In this document: positions 56,340-64,000 of the stretch, in pieces
Layout of the letters: the number at the start of each line of letters is the position of its first letter
Numbering within the stretch: the first letter of the stretch is position 1
Assembly: GCA_003164675.1 (NCBI GenBank)
Contig: PLTX01000063.1
Location: forward strand, 71,318-135,317
DNA: 64,000 bases
From: Verrucomicrobiota bacterium
Lineage (GTDB): Bacteria; Verrucomicrobiota; Verrucomicrobiia; Palsa-1439
Direction of reading: 5' to 3'
Translations under genes and position numbers: made by a program
The notes under the pieces: model-generated
Databases searched by the model: none
Told to the model about the DNA's origin: nothing
The model's input: only the letters and a program-made list of their open reading frames with translations

Positions 56340-58541
56340 TTACTGGCGAGCTTGCAGCCGCGCCAGCGCGTTCTGCGCTTGAGTGAAATCGGGCTTGATC
56401 CGTAGCGCCTGCTCCAAATGCCTGATCGCCTCCCCAACCCTGCCCGCCTGCGCCAAGGCGACCCCCAGATTGTAGTGCGCTTCGGCGTGATCGGGCTTGA
56501 TCCGTAGCGCTTGTTCATAATGCCCGATGGCATCGTTGAACTTCCCTTCCTGCAAGAAGACAGTTCCCAGATTATTGTGCGCCTCGGCATAGTCGGGCTT
56601 GATCCGTAGCGCCTGCTCCAAATGCCTGATCGCCTCCCCAACCCTGTCCGCCTGCGCCAAGGCGACCCCCAGATTGTAGTGCGCCTCGGCGTAGTCGGGC
56701 TTGATCCGTAGCGCCTGCTCCCAATGTCCCATCGCCTCCTGTAGCCTGCCCAGTCGGGCCAGGGCGACCCCCAAATTGTAGTGCGCCTCGGCGTAGTCGG
56801 GCTTGATCCGTAGCGCCTGCTCCAAATGCCTGATCGCCTCCCCAACTCTGCCCGCCTGTGCCAGGGCGACCCCCAGATTGTAGTGCGCTTCGGCGTGATC
56901 GGGCTTGATCCGTAGCGCTTGCTCGTAGTGGGCGACGGCTTCCTCGATCTTACCCGTTTGCGCCAGAGCGATCCCCAGATTATAGTGCGCTTCGGCGTAA
57001 TCGGGTTTGATCTGCAGAGCCTGCTCGTAGTGGGCGATGGCTTCCTGCACCCGGCCCAATGACACCAAGGCCAATCCCAGATTGTTGTGCGCCGCGGCAT
57101 TCCTGGGGTTAATCTGCAGAACCTGCTCGTAGTGCTCCGTCGCCTCCTGCACCCTGCCCAATGATACCAAGACTATCCCCAGATCATTGTGCGCCATCCA
57201 ACACTGGGGATTTTTCGTCAGCGTATCGCGCCAGAGCGTTTCCATGTTTTGATAAATGCATGCCTGCCTCCATGTGGACGCGCCCAATATCAGCAGCACG
57301 ATGGCGGCGGCGATCGTTCCGAGATCGCGGCCCCGTTGGCCGGCTCGTCGTGAATGCTCCTCGCCATGAACGGCTCGCTGGCAGATGGCTGCGCCCGTGC
57401 TCACGGCAAGAGAGATCAACCCGATGCAGGCCAGATATTGAAAGTGGTCGGCAACGTAGGAGTAGCGGAATGGATAGACATCAAAAAACCCCAGGGCGGG
57501 CACCAAGGTACCCGCAAAGCACAATCCGGCCACCAGCGGCCCTCTTCCAATTCGCGACCGCAGCAACCACAACGCGATCAGCACAACCACGGCGGCCACC
57601 GGGAACAAATACGGCCACGCCACACGGGCATCGATTTCCCAGCGCGGATAGATGAAGCTGAAGTGGCGCGGCCAACACAGCTTGCCGGCGTAAAACCACA
57701 GCGCCCGTCCGGCGACCAGGCAACGTTGCACAAACGACAACGCCCATTCCCCTCCGCTGGCACCCACAGAATGTTTCTCCATCCAGGTCGTCATAAAGCC
57801 TGACGCAACTCCCAAGACAAACAGGGGAGCCAACGCCAGAGCATCTCGCCGTTCCACCCGGCCGGTCTTCCACCAGACCAGAAGCATCAGCACCGCCGGT
57901 AGCGAACACGTCACCGTCTTGCTCAACAAGGCGCACAGAAACAACACGAGGACCAGCGGATAGTATCGCCAGTCGCCCGCGCGGGTCGCCCCCCGATCCG
58001 TCAACGGTCGAAACCGCAGATAGGCCAGCACAGCCAGAAAATAGAACAGTCCCGAAAGCACATTCTTGCATTCGGTGATCCACGCCACGGATTCCACATT
58101 CACCGGGTGAAGCGCAAAGACGGCCGCCGCCCACCACGAGCCCGGAATCTCCAACCGGCGCAGCACGCGCCACAGCAGAACGGCATTCAAGGCGTGCAAC
58201 AGAATGTTGGCGAGATGATACCCGAGAGGCTGCAACTTCCAGAGATGATACTCCGCCCAGAAGGTGGTGAAGACCAATGGATAATACTGCGCGGTAGTCC
58301 CCGGCTTGACCCAGATTCTTCCCAAACCATCCAGGGATCGGAGAGCCTGATTCTCCGTCACGTAGGAATCGTCATCCCAGATGAAGCCGGCGTGCCACGC
58401 TGGCTGGTAGGCGGCAAAGGTGACGATCACCAAGACCAACGCTAGGAGCCAGGAGCGATGCTCGAACCAGACGCACGGGGCAAGAGCCGACACCGCCGTC
58501 GGTTGATGCGGAGCGTCATCGATGGGCTTCCGGGTTGTCAT
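56340..58541 (-). CDS. TPR-tailed GT-C-like membrane protein, copy 2
   Basis: FIWDDDSYVTENQALRSLDGLGRIW, LHPVNVESVAWITECKNVLSGLFYFLA; TPR array; ends AQNALARLQARQ. Confidence 0.9.
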   Translation of the reverse strand: MTTRKPIDDAPHQPTAVSALAPCVWFEHRSWLLALVLVIVTFAAYQPAWHAGFIWDDDSYVTENQALRSLDGLGRIWVKPGTTAQYYPLVFTTFWAEYHLWKLQPLGYHLANILLHALNAVLLWRVLRRLEIPGSWWAAAVFALHPVNVESVAWITECKNVLSGLFYFLAVLAYLRFRPLTDRGATRAGDWRYYPLVLVLFLCALLSKTVTCSLPAVLMLLVWWKTGRVERRDALALAPLFVLGVASGFMTTWMEKHSVGASGGEWALSFVQRCLVAGRALWFYAGKLCWPRHFSFIYPRWEIDARVAWPYLFPVAAVVVLIALWLLRSRIGRGPLVAGLCFAGTLVPALGFFDVYPFRYSYVADHFQYLACIGLISLAVSTGAAICQRAVHGEEHSRRAGQRGRDLGTIAAAIVLLILGASTWRQACIYQNMETLWRDTLTKNPQCWMAHNDLGIVLVSLGRVQEATEHYEQVLQINPRNAAAHNNLGLALVSLGRVQEAIAHYEQALQIKPDYAEAHYNLGIALAQTGKIEEAVAHYEQALRIKPDHAEAHYNLGVALAQAGRVGEAIRHLEQALRIKPDYAEAHYNLGVALARLGRLQEAMGHWEQALRIKPDYAEAHYNLGVALAQADRVGEAIRHLEQALRIKPDYAEAHNNLGTVFLQEGKFNDAIGHYEQALRIKPDHAEAHYNLGVALAQAGRVGEAIRHLEQALRIKPDFTQAQNALARLQARQ
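56400..57004. repeat. Near-identical 204-bp (two-TPR) higher-order repeat within copy 2
   Basis: TCCGTAGCGCCTGCTCCAAATGCCTGATCGCCTCCCC recurs near 56400, 56604 and 56808. Confidence 0.85.
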
Positions 58542-58992
58542 CGAATTAATAATAACATGCTTGGAGTAGCGGGAGCGAGTGCGCGTCCCGCGCACCGCGC
58601 GCTCGCGGCAATACAAGACCCAGCCGCATGGCGGGCAATACCTGAGTTCGTTTCGTCACCCGCACCGATCACCACCGAAGTAGTCCACTGACAAGACCGA
58701 GTCGAGAGCTTCACCATCCGTCGATGCCAGCCAGTGCAATTCCCCCTGGTTATTCGCGTGCGCTCCGGACGGGTTTACCGCTTTCCCTAGAGTGCTCCGT
58801 ATCACTTTGAGCATCACAAGAGAAACGCGATCCGGGCGTCACGCGCGCATCTTGGGTAACGGCCTCTCTCTGTGAGCCCAAGATTGGCTCCCGGCTTTGG
58901 ACGATTTGCGAACCTTGCGGGTTGAACTTCCGAGGGCAGCTATTGCGCCAGCGGCAAATCAACGGCCTCGCTCCGCTGGTGCTGCGCTCGGC

Positions 58993-61200
58993 TTACTGGC
59001 GAGCTTGCAGTCGCGCCAACGCGTTCCGCGCTTGGGTGAGATCGGGCTTAACTTGCAACGCCTGCTCATACTGTATGATTGCCTCCGACACCCGGCCCAG
59101 CTGCGCTAGAGCGTTCCCCAGATTGTAGTGCGCCTCCGCGAGATCGGGCTTGATCCGCAGGGCCTCCTCGTACTGTGTGATGGCATCCTCGATCTTGCCC
59201 GTTTGCGCCAACGCGATCCCGAGGCTGTTGTGCGCCTCGGCGTAATCAGGCTTGATCTGCAGGGCCTGCTGGAAGTGTTCAATAGCCTCTTCACGCTTGC
59301 CGGTCCGATACAAAGCGATCCCGAGGCTGGTGTGCACCTCGGCTAGATCGGGATGGGTTCGCAATGCGTGTTTGTACTGTTCGATGGCCTCCTGAATCCT
59401 GCCCGATTGCAGCAGGGCGCTGCCGAGGTTGTTGTGCGCTTCGGCGGAATCCGGGTTGATCCGCAGCGCCTGATCATAATGACTGATCGCCTCCGGCAGC
59501 CTACCCAGCCGGGCTAGGGCGGCCCCAAAATCGTTGTGCGCTTTGAAAAAATCAGGCCTGATCCGCAACGCCTGCTCATAATGCCCAATCGCCTCCGGAA
59601 TCCTGCCCGATTGCATCAAGGCATTTCCCATGTTGATGTGCGCATCGGCAAAATCGGGATCGAGGCGCAGTGCCTGCTCGTATTGCCCGACTGCCTCCGG
59701 CACCTGACCCGCCATCTGTAGTTGCATCCCCAGATCGTTGTCCGCCCCGGCACAGTCCTCAACGCTCGTTAACACGTTAAATGTCACCGAGAAGGCCAGC
59801 AGGAGTCCGTAACCCCAACGCACCACACGCCGCCAGAGCGGTTGACAAGCCAGGGCCCGCTCTAAACTCAAGATGCCAATCACCGCCAGCAGTACCAGTG
59901 TCGGCAGGAAGTCTACCTCATAGCGAAGGGCAACGAAGCAGAACAACGCAAGCGTCAACGCGCACATCCCAAACAGCAGGGCTACAGCTATCACAAACCC
60001 GCGCAAGACCAACCCCACCGGGCCTGCCCGTCCCTGCCATGCCAGCGGCACCGCCAACGCCAGCCATGCCAGCGGAATGTTGGTCAATACGCCGAAAGCG
60101 TCTCCGGCGGCCAAAATGCGATGCAGGAAAGGAAAACGACCACTCCAATGCGCCGTCTCAAGAAAATAAAACCAGAAATGTAACCATAGATAACGCAGAC
60201 CGAACTGTTGAACTGTGATCTGACGCGTGTTGGTTAACATGTAGCGCCAGCCGAACTCGAATGGATTATCGAAGCGCAGTTCGTTGTAGAGCATCAGCCC
60301 CAACCCGATGAGCGTGATCGGGACAGTCGCCGCCGTCAGCACCGCCCACACCGGCCGCCGCTCACGCCACGCTTGGGCCACCGGCACCAGCAGGGCGACC
60401 GCGCCGAACAACAAGTTTGGTCGCGCCCCCACCGCCAGCCCGTAGGCCAGACTGGCTGCGGCCAGCCACCGGCCTCGCTGGAGCGGGTGGTGCAAGGCCT
60501 TCCAAATCGCCGCCAAGGCCAGCATCGTCAGCATATACCCGCAACTGATCGCCACTTCCCAAACCTCGCACCGAGCCAAGAGCGACGGTATGAATGTAGC
60601 CAAGCCAAGTGCCAGTACGCCGACGGCCACCACCGCAATGCTGACTTCGGCAAAGTAGCGCCGCCATAGTCCGCGTAGTATCTCCATGCTTGCCAAAAAG
60701 CCAACGGCACAAAAAATCGTCACGGCCTGACGATAGAACAGGTAGCGGCTGGTCAGCGCCACATAAGGCCAGAAAAGCACCACGGCGGGCGTAACCCCAA
60801 AATAGAGGTACAACTTACCCCTGTAATAACTCAGGTCCATCACCCCGTTGGGGCGAAGTGCAGTCGGAGTGTAGGGGTCGGCGAGCTGCGCGAGCTTGGG
60901 CGGCACTTCTTTTTTCAGGTTGAGCTGGCCGGCACAAAAACCCTGCACCAACAAATTGTAGTAGCTGCCAGCCGCATTTTGACTCAGCTGTGTGACCGCG
61001 CCTTCGTGGGCCGTATAGGCGTAGACCCCGAGCACCAGCGCGCACACGACACCCAAAACTCCGCGCTGTATCCACCGTGACTTTCGTTCACGCGCCTCAA
61101 CTGTTTCTGGCGTTGCAACAACCGGATAGTTTCTCGCTGTGGGAGCCGGCCTCGCCAGCCGTTGCCGCAGAGCGTTGCCGCCTGACTTACGTTTAGCCAT
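58993..61200 (-). CDS. TPR-tailed membrane protein, copy 3 (different N-terminal membrane domain)
   Basis: N-terminal region GVYAYTAHEGAVTQLSQNAAGSYYNLLVQGFCAGQLNLKKEVPPKLAQLADPYTPTALRPNGVMDLSYYRGKLYLYFGVTP; TPR tail ending ARNALARLQARQ. Confidence 0.88.
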   Translation of the reverse strand: MAKRKSGGNALRQRLARPAPTARNYPVVATPETVEARERKSRWIQRGVLGVVCALVLGVYAYTAHEGAVTQLSQNAAGSYYNLLVQGFCAGQLNLKKEVPPKLAQLADPYTPTALRPNGVMDLSYYRGKLYLYFGVTPAVVLFWPYVALTSRYLFYRQAVTIFCAVGFLASMEILRGLWRRYFAEVSIAVVAVGVLALGLATFIPSLLARCEVWEVAISCGYMLTMLALAAIWKALHHPLQRGRWLAAASLAYGLAVGARPNLLFGAVALLVPVAQAWRERRPVWAVLTAATVPITLIGLGLMLYNELRFDNPFEFGWRYMLTNTRQITVQQFGLRYLWLHFWFYFLETAHWSGRFPFLHRILAAGDAFGVLTNIPLAWLALAVPLAWQGRAGPVGLVLRGFVIAVALLFGMCALTLALFCFVALRYEVDFLPTLVLLAVIGILSLERALACQPLWRRVVRWGYGLLLAFSVTFNVLTSVEDCAGADNDLGMQLQMAGQVPEAVGQYEQALRLDPDFADAHINMGNALMQSGRIPEAIGHYEQALRIRPDFFKAHNDFGAALARLGRLPEAISHYDQALRINPDSAEAHNNLGSALLQSGRIQEAIEQYKHALRTHPDLAEVHTSLGIALYRTGKREEAIEHFQQALQIKPDYAEAHNSLGIALAQTGKIEDAITQYEEALRIKPDLAEAHYNLGNALAQLGRVSEAIIQYEQALQVKPDLTQARNALARLQARQ

Positions 61201-61218
61201 CGGGGCGATGATAGGGGG

Positions 61219-61458
61219 TCACGCGTAGTCGGGCAAGAATACTCGCGGGCCTCGACGGCCCACCCTCGGCAGAGGTTCCCCATTGCCTCTACTCTTCCGC
61301 AGGCAATTGACGCATACATTGACCTGTCCCGCCGCGACAATCGCCTTGTTCAGGCCTGGCCCACCGTACACACTTCCGCACAAGTCGTGCTCGATCGCAT
61401 AGCGCCGTTTCACCAAAAGCAAGTATTTCATCCAAAGAAAGTCTTGCCGCCTTGGCAA
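61219..61458 (-). CDS. Small Cys-motif ORF containing repeat R2 copy 2
   Basis: …LNKAIVAAGQVNVCVNCLRKSRGN…; matches translated R2 copy 1 KAIVAAGEVNVCVDCLRKS. Confidence 0.35.
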   Translation of the reverse strand: MPRRQDFLWMKYLLLVKRRYAIEHDLCGSVYGGPGLNKAIVAAGQVNVCVNCLRKSRGNGEPLPRVGRRGPRVFLPDYA

Positions 61459-61679
61459 TTCACGCAGGCGCAGCGAAATTCACTCTGGATTGGTAAGTCG
61501 TTGGCGCTTTTGGGCTTTCGCACGCGCCGAGCGCATGAAGTATGCAGTTTCCAATTCCCACGCTTGGCCCGCCTGCCGCACTGGGCGAACACACATTGCC
61601 AACGAAACCGCTTGCCATGGCGTTATTTCAATTTGTATTTGTAGTACGTAAATTGTGCCATTGCGGCCAGGAACAAAGT

Positions 61680-61835
61680 ATGAACATCAGTAAGCCGAGA
61701 GTAAGCGGACCTGTCTGGGTGGCCATTCTCTTGGCGCTCATCGTCGGCTTGGTAAGCGTATATCTCACTTATCACCTCCACGTCACCCCTCCTGATAGTC
61801 CGTTCGATGCGATGCCTTCGACCTACTCGCGGTAG
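61680..61835 (+). CDS. Small single-TM protein
   Basis: MNISKPRVSGPVWVAILLALIVGLVSVYLTYHLHVTPPDSPFDAMPSTYSR. Confidence 0.45.
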   Translation: MNISKPRVSGPVWVAILLALIVGLVSVYLTYHLHVTPPDSPFDAMPSTYSR

Positions 61836-62080
61836 CACGGTATTGGGCCCCAAAATCCGCAATGCGCAACTCTACGCCCTGCTTGCGCCTTCCTCTATCA
61901 AATCGGGACAGTGCCCTCGCTATTCGACCGCGATCCTCCGGCAGCAACCTTTTCCAGAATGCGAGGCCGAGGTTGCTTCCAATACCCAAAATGATTGCCA
62001 ATTCTAGGGTGAATTCCCGGTCGGAAATAGGGAATGCAGTGATTTCACCTTTCCACGGAACCCCTCTATGGTCTGGTGTG

Positions 62081-62575
62081 ATGAACCAGACCCCGACCAC
62101 GCTGCCCGCTCCCGACAACCGCCCCCACCGGCTCCGCACGTTAGTGGTCGATGATTCCGTCATGTTCATGGAAGGCTTGTGCGCTTACCTGATGACGGAA
62201 CCGTTGTTTCAAGTGGTCGGTACTGCGCTGGATGGCAGCGAGGCGCTGCACATGGTGGATTTGCTCGAGCCGGACCTTGTCTTCATGGATCTGCACATGC
62301 CATTTATGGACGGCTTGCAAGCGACGGCGATTCTGCGCCGTCGCACGCCCAACCTGCGGATCATTATCATGACGAGGGAGCACGCAGCCATAGCCGAGGT
62401 GAAGGCGCGGGCGCACGGCGCAAACGGTTTCATTCGGAAACTGGGAATCACCGACGGTCTGATCACCGAGGTTCGCCGGGTATTTCACCCGTACACACAC
62501 AAAGGAGGAGCGGAGCCGTTCACGCCGACGTACCATCCGGAAGCAGCACTGGAAACAACGAGCATGTTGGTATGA
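62081..62575 (+). CDS. Stand-alone response regulator receiver (REC) domain protein
   Basis: LRTLVVDDSVMFMEGLCAYLMTEPLFQVVGTALDGSEALHMVDLLEPDLVFMDLHMPFMDGLQATAILRRRTPNLRIIIMT; no output domain. Confidence 0.92.
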   Translation: MNQTPTTLPAPDNRPHRLRTLVVDDSVMFMEGLCAYLMTEPLFQVVGTALDGSEALHMVDLLEPDLVFMDLHMPFMDGLQATAILRRRTPNLRIIIMTREHAAIAEVKARAHGANGFIRKLGITDGLITEVRRVFHPYTHKGGAEPFTPTYHPEAALETTSMLV

Positions 62576-63101
62576 AATTCCCCGACAACCCCTTTCACGC
62601 TCCGCTGCATCGGCTCGACAGCGAAACGCAAACTCACGGCTGCCGTCAAACCAGACCAACCTCTTGTGCCAGGCATTCCCTTCCGGGCGTCTGTGCATTC
62701 GTCCGGCAGGACAACATTTGCCAATCGCCTCCGAGGACGTGGAAGAAGCAATTCCTAAAGCTGTTTTGTCGGCACTTCGGTAAGCCGACTCAACCCAACG
62801 AGATCAACCTGGCGGCTGACAATCGCCAGCCTTCGCATCACCGAGCCGTTCCACAAACGTCCCTCCGACCACTACCCATCCGCGAATGCTGCCTCAAAAA
62901 GCCCCGTCGGTGAAGGCTGAGGAGAGCCAAACAAAGCTCCTCCTGATCGCATAATCCGTCCTTCCAGCCCTGATCTCGCAAGACCGTCATGGATACCGGC
63001 CCACGATGCCGACTCAGTGCCCATTCACCGTCCCCAAGCGGTGCACTGTTTCTCATGATTGAACCAGCCCGGAATCACAATGAATTCCCATCACGAATCC
63101 T

Positions 63102-63965
63102 TTATGGTGAGGGAGACACCAACGTCTTCGATTCCGCGAACACCCAGGCAAGACCGAATCCAGTCATCACGGATTGGTCGGTCCTCATTAGCGGGCTGTT
63201 CGCAAATACCGCGCCGGATAGTTCATCATAGCGCGCAAATGCACCGAACCAAAAGTGGCCTAATCGCTTGGTCACGGTCAGGATCAGCATCGAACCACTG
63301 TATCCGCCGCGCGCATCATAGGCCGGTCGAGAACCGGGCACCGCATATCGAGGGGCTACTCCGTAGTAATATTCGTGGTACGGTTCCGTCGCAAAGAGCG
63401 GGCCGACGGCCAACCCGAAATTCCACCCTTTGCCCGGCCCGGTGTTATTAAAATCAAACGTAAGCTGGGGATTGACCACGAAACCGATGTCGTTCCACCG
63501 GGAAAGATCTGTGGCAATGGCGGCACGGACCGGGACCCAGAACTGCACCACGCGCTCGGAATTCGTGTCTCTGTAGAGGCTGATCTCGATTGACGGTCCG
63601 ATTTGGACCACGGGCTTGAGGTCCGGCATCCCCCTCCGGGCCGTGTCCTCGGAGCTGTTGACAGGCACCGCGGCGTCGGCGCTGATGTTGAGTCGCACAC
63701 GCTCCGAGTGGAACAGCAAACCAGTTATCCCGTTGCTGTCCAGCCGCAGGAAATCACCGCGGTAGACCAGATACGGCAGCGGTAACACATAGAAGCGTTG
63801 TTGGTCGGAACCGCGGTAATCAGGAAGGCTCAGGCCGGCAAATCCGAGTCCGGCCTCCCACAACGGAAGCTTTTCCGCGCGGCTGATGGTAGGGGACGCG
63901 ACGACCAACAGGAATCCCGCCAGACAAGCTAGCAGCCGATATTTCCCGTATGACTTGCGCCCCAC
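63102..63965 (-). CDS. MipA/OmpV family outer membrane protein
   Basis: Signal peptide; WEAGLGFAGLSLPDYRGSDQQRFYVLPLPYLVYRGDFLRLDSNGI…. Confidence 0.88.
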   Translation of the reverse strand: MGRKSYGKYRLLACLAGFLLVVASPTISRAEKLPLWEAGLGFAGLSLPDYRGSDQQRFYVLPLPYLVYRGDFLRLDSNGITGLLFHSERVRLNISADAAVPVNSSEDTARRGMPDLKPVVQIGPSIEISLYRDTNSERVVQFWVPVRAAIATDLSRWNDIGFVVNPQLTFDFNNTGPGKGWNFGLAVGPLFATEPYHEYYYGVAPRYAVPGSRPAYDARGGYSGSMLILTVTKRLGHFWFGAFARYDELSGAVFANSPLMRTDQSVMTGFGLAWVFAESKTLVSPSP

Positions 63966-64000
63966 AACTTCTGTTGAACATTGAGTCGAACGAGCGCTTA

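Noticed and set aside
55385-57100. 571-aa minus-strand ORF spanning two TPR genes
   Set aside because: Out-of-frame translation of TPR repeats (RRTTIWGSPWRR…) running into the next gene.
56340-57150. Regular ~102-bp periodicity suggesting a CRISPR or satellite
   Set aside because: It is the coding period of 34-aa TPR units; no short repeat/unique spacer pattern.
1-64000. tRNA, rRNA, riboswitch or CRISPR array
   Set aside because: None recognised by eye; a covariance-model scan would be needed to exclude small RNAs.

Overview
64 kb of high-GC bacterial chromosome. The taxon is probably Verrucomicrobiota-like, but that is inference from gene content and repeat style. Housekeeping genes: rho (cut by the left edge), coaE, moaD-moaE fusion, ubiD, dnaE, DAHP synthase, lptF/G-like, addB/addA, holA, HIT, dsbD. 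There is a metal-resistance block with an ECF sigma/anti-sigma/CnrX-like sensor upstream of a CusCBA-type RND efflux system. Accessory DNA includes a 1.1-kb toxin-antitoxin element bounded by 22-bp perfect inverted repeats and 8-bp direct repeats, a 5'-truncated IS110-type transposase, three TPR-tailed membrane glycosyltransferase-like genes, and dispersed short palindromes. The strongest candidates for something undescribed are: (1) an aromatic-rich leader peptide (…YYWFYF…) with a complete antiterminator/terminator pair upstream of the DAHP synthase gene; (2) the TIR/TSD-bounded TA element inserted about 7 bp from that gene's promoter; (3) a family of 'TGTAG + hairpin' palindromes with compensatory changes. 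An internally deleted HPRT gene and two single-base frameshifted genes were also found. All calls come from reading the sequence and supplied ORFs; no searches were run.
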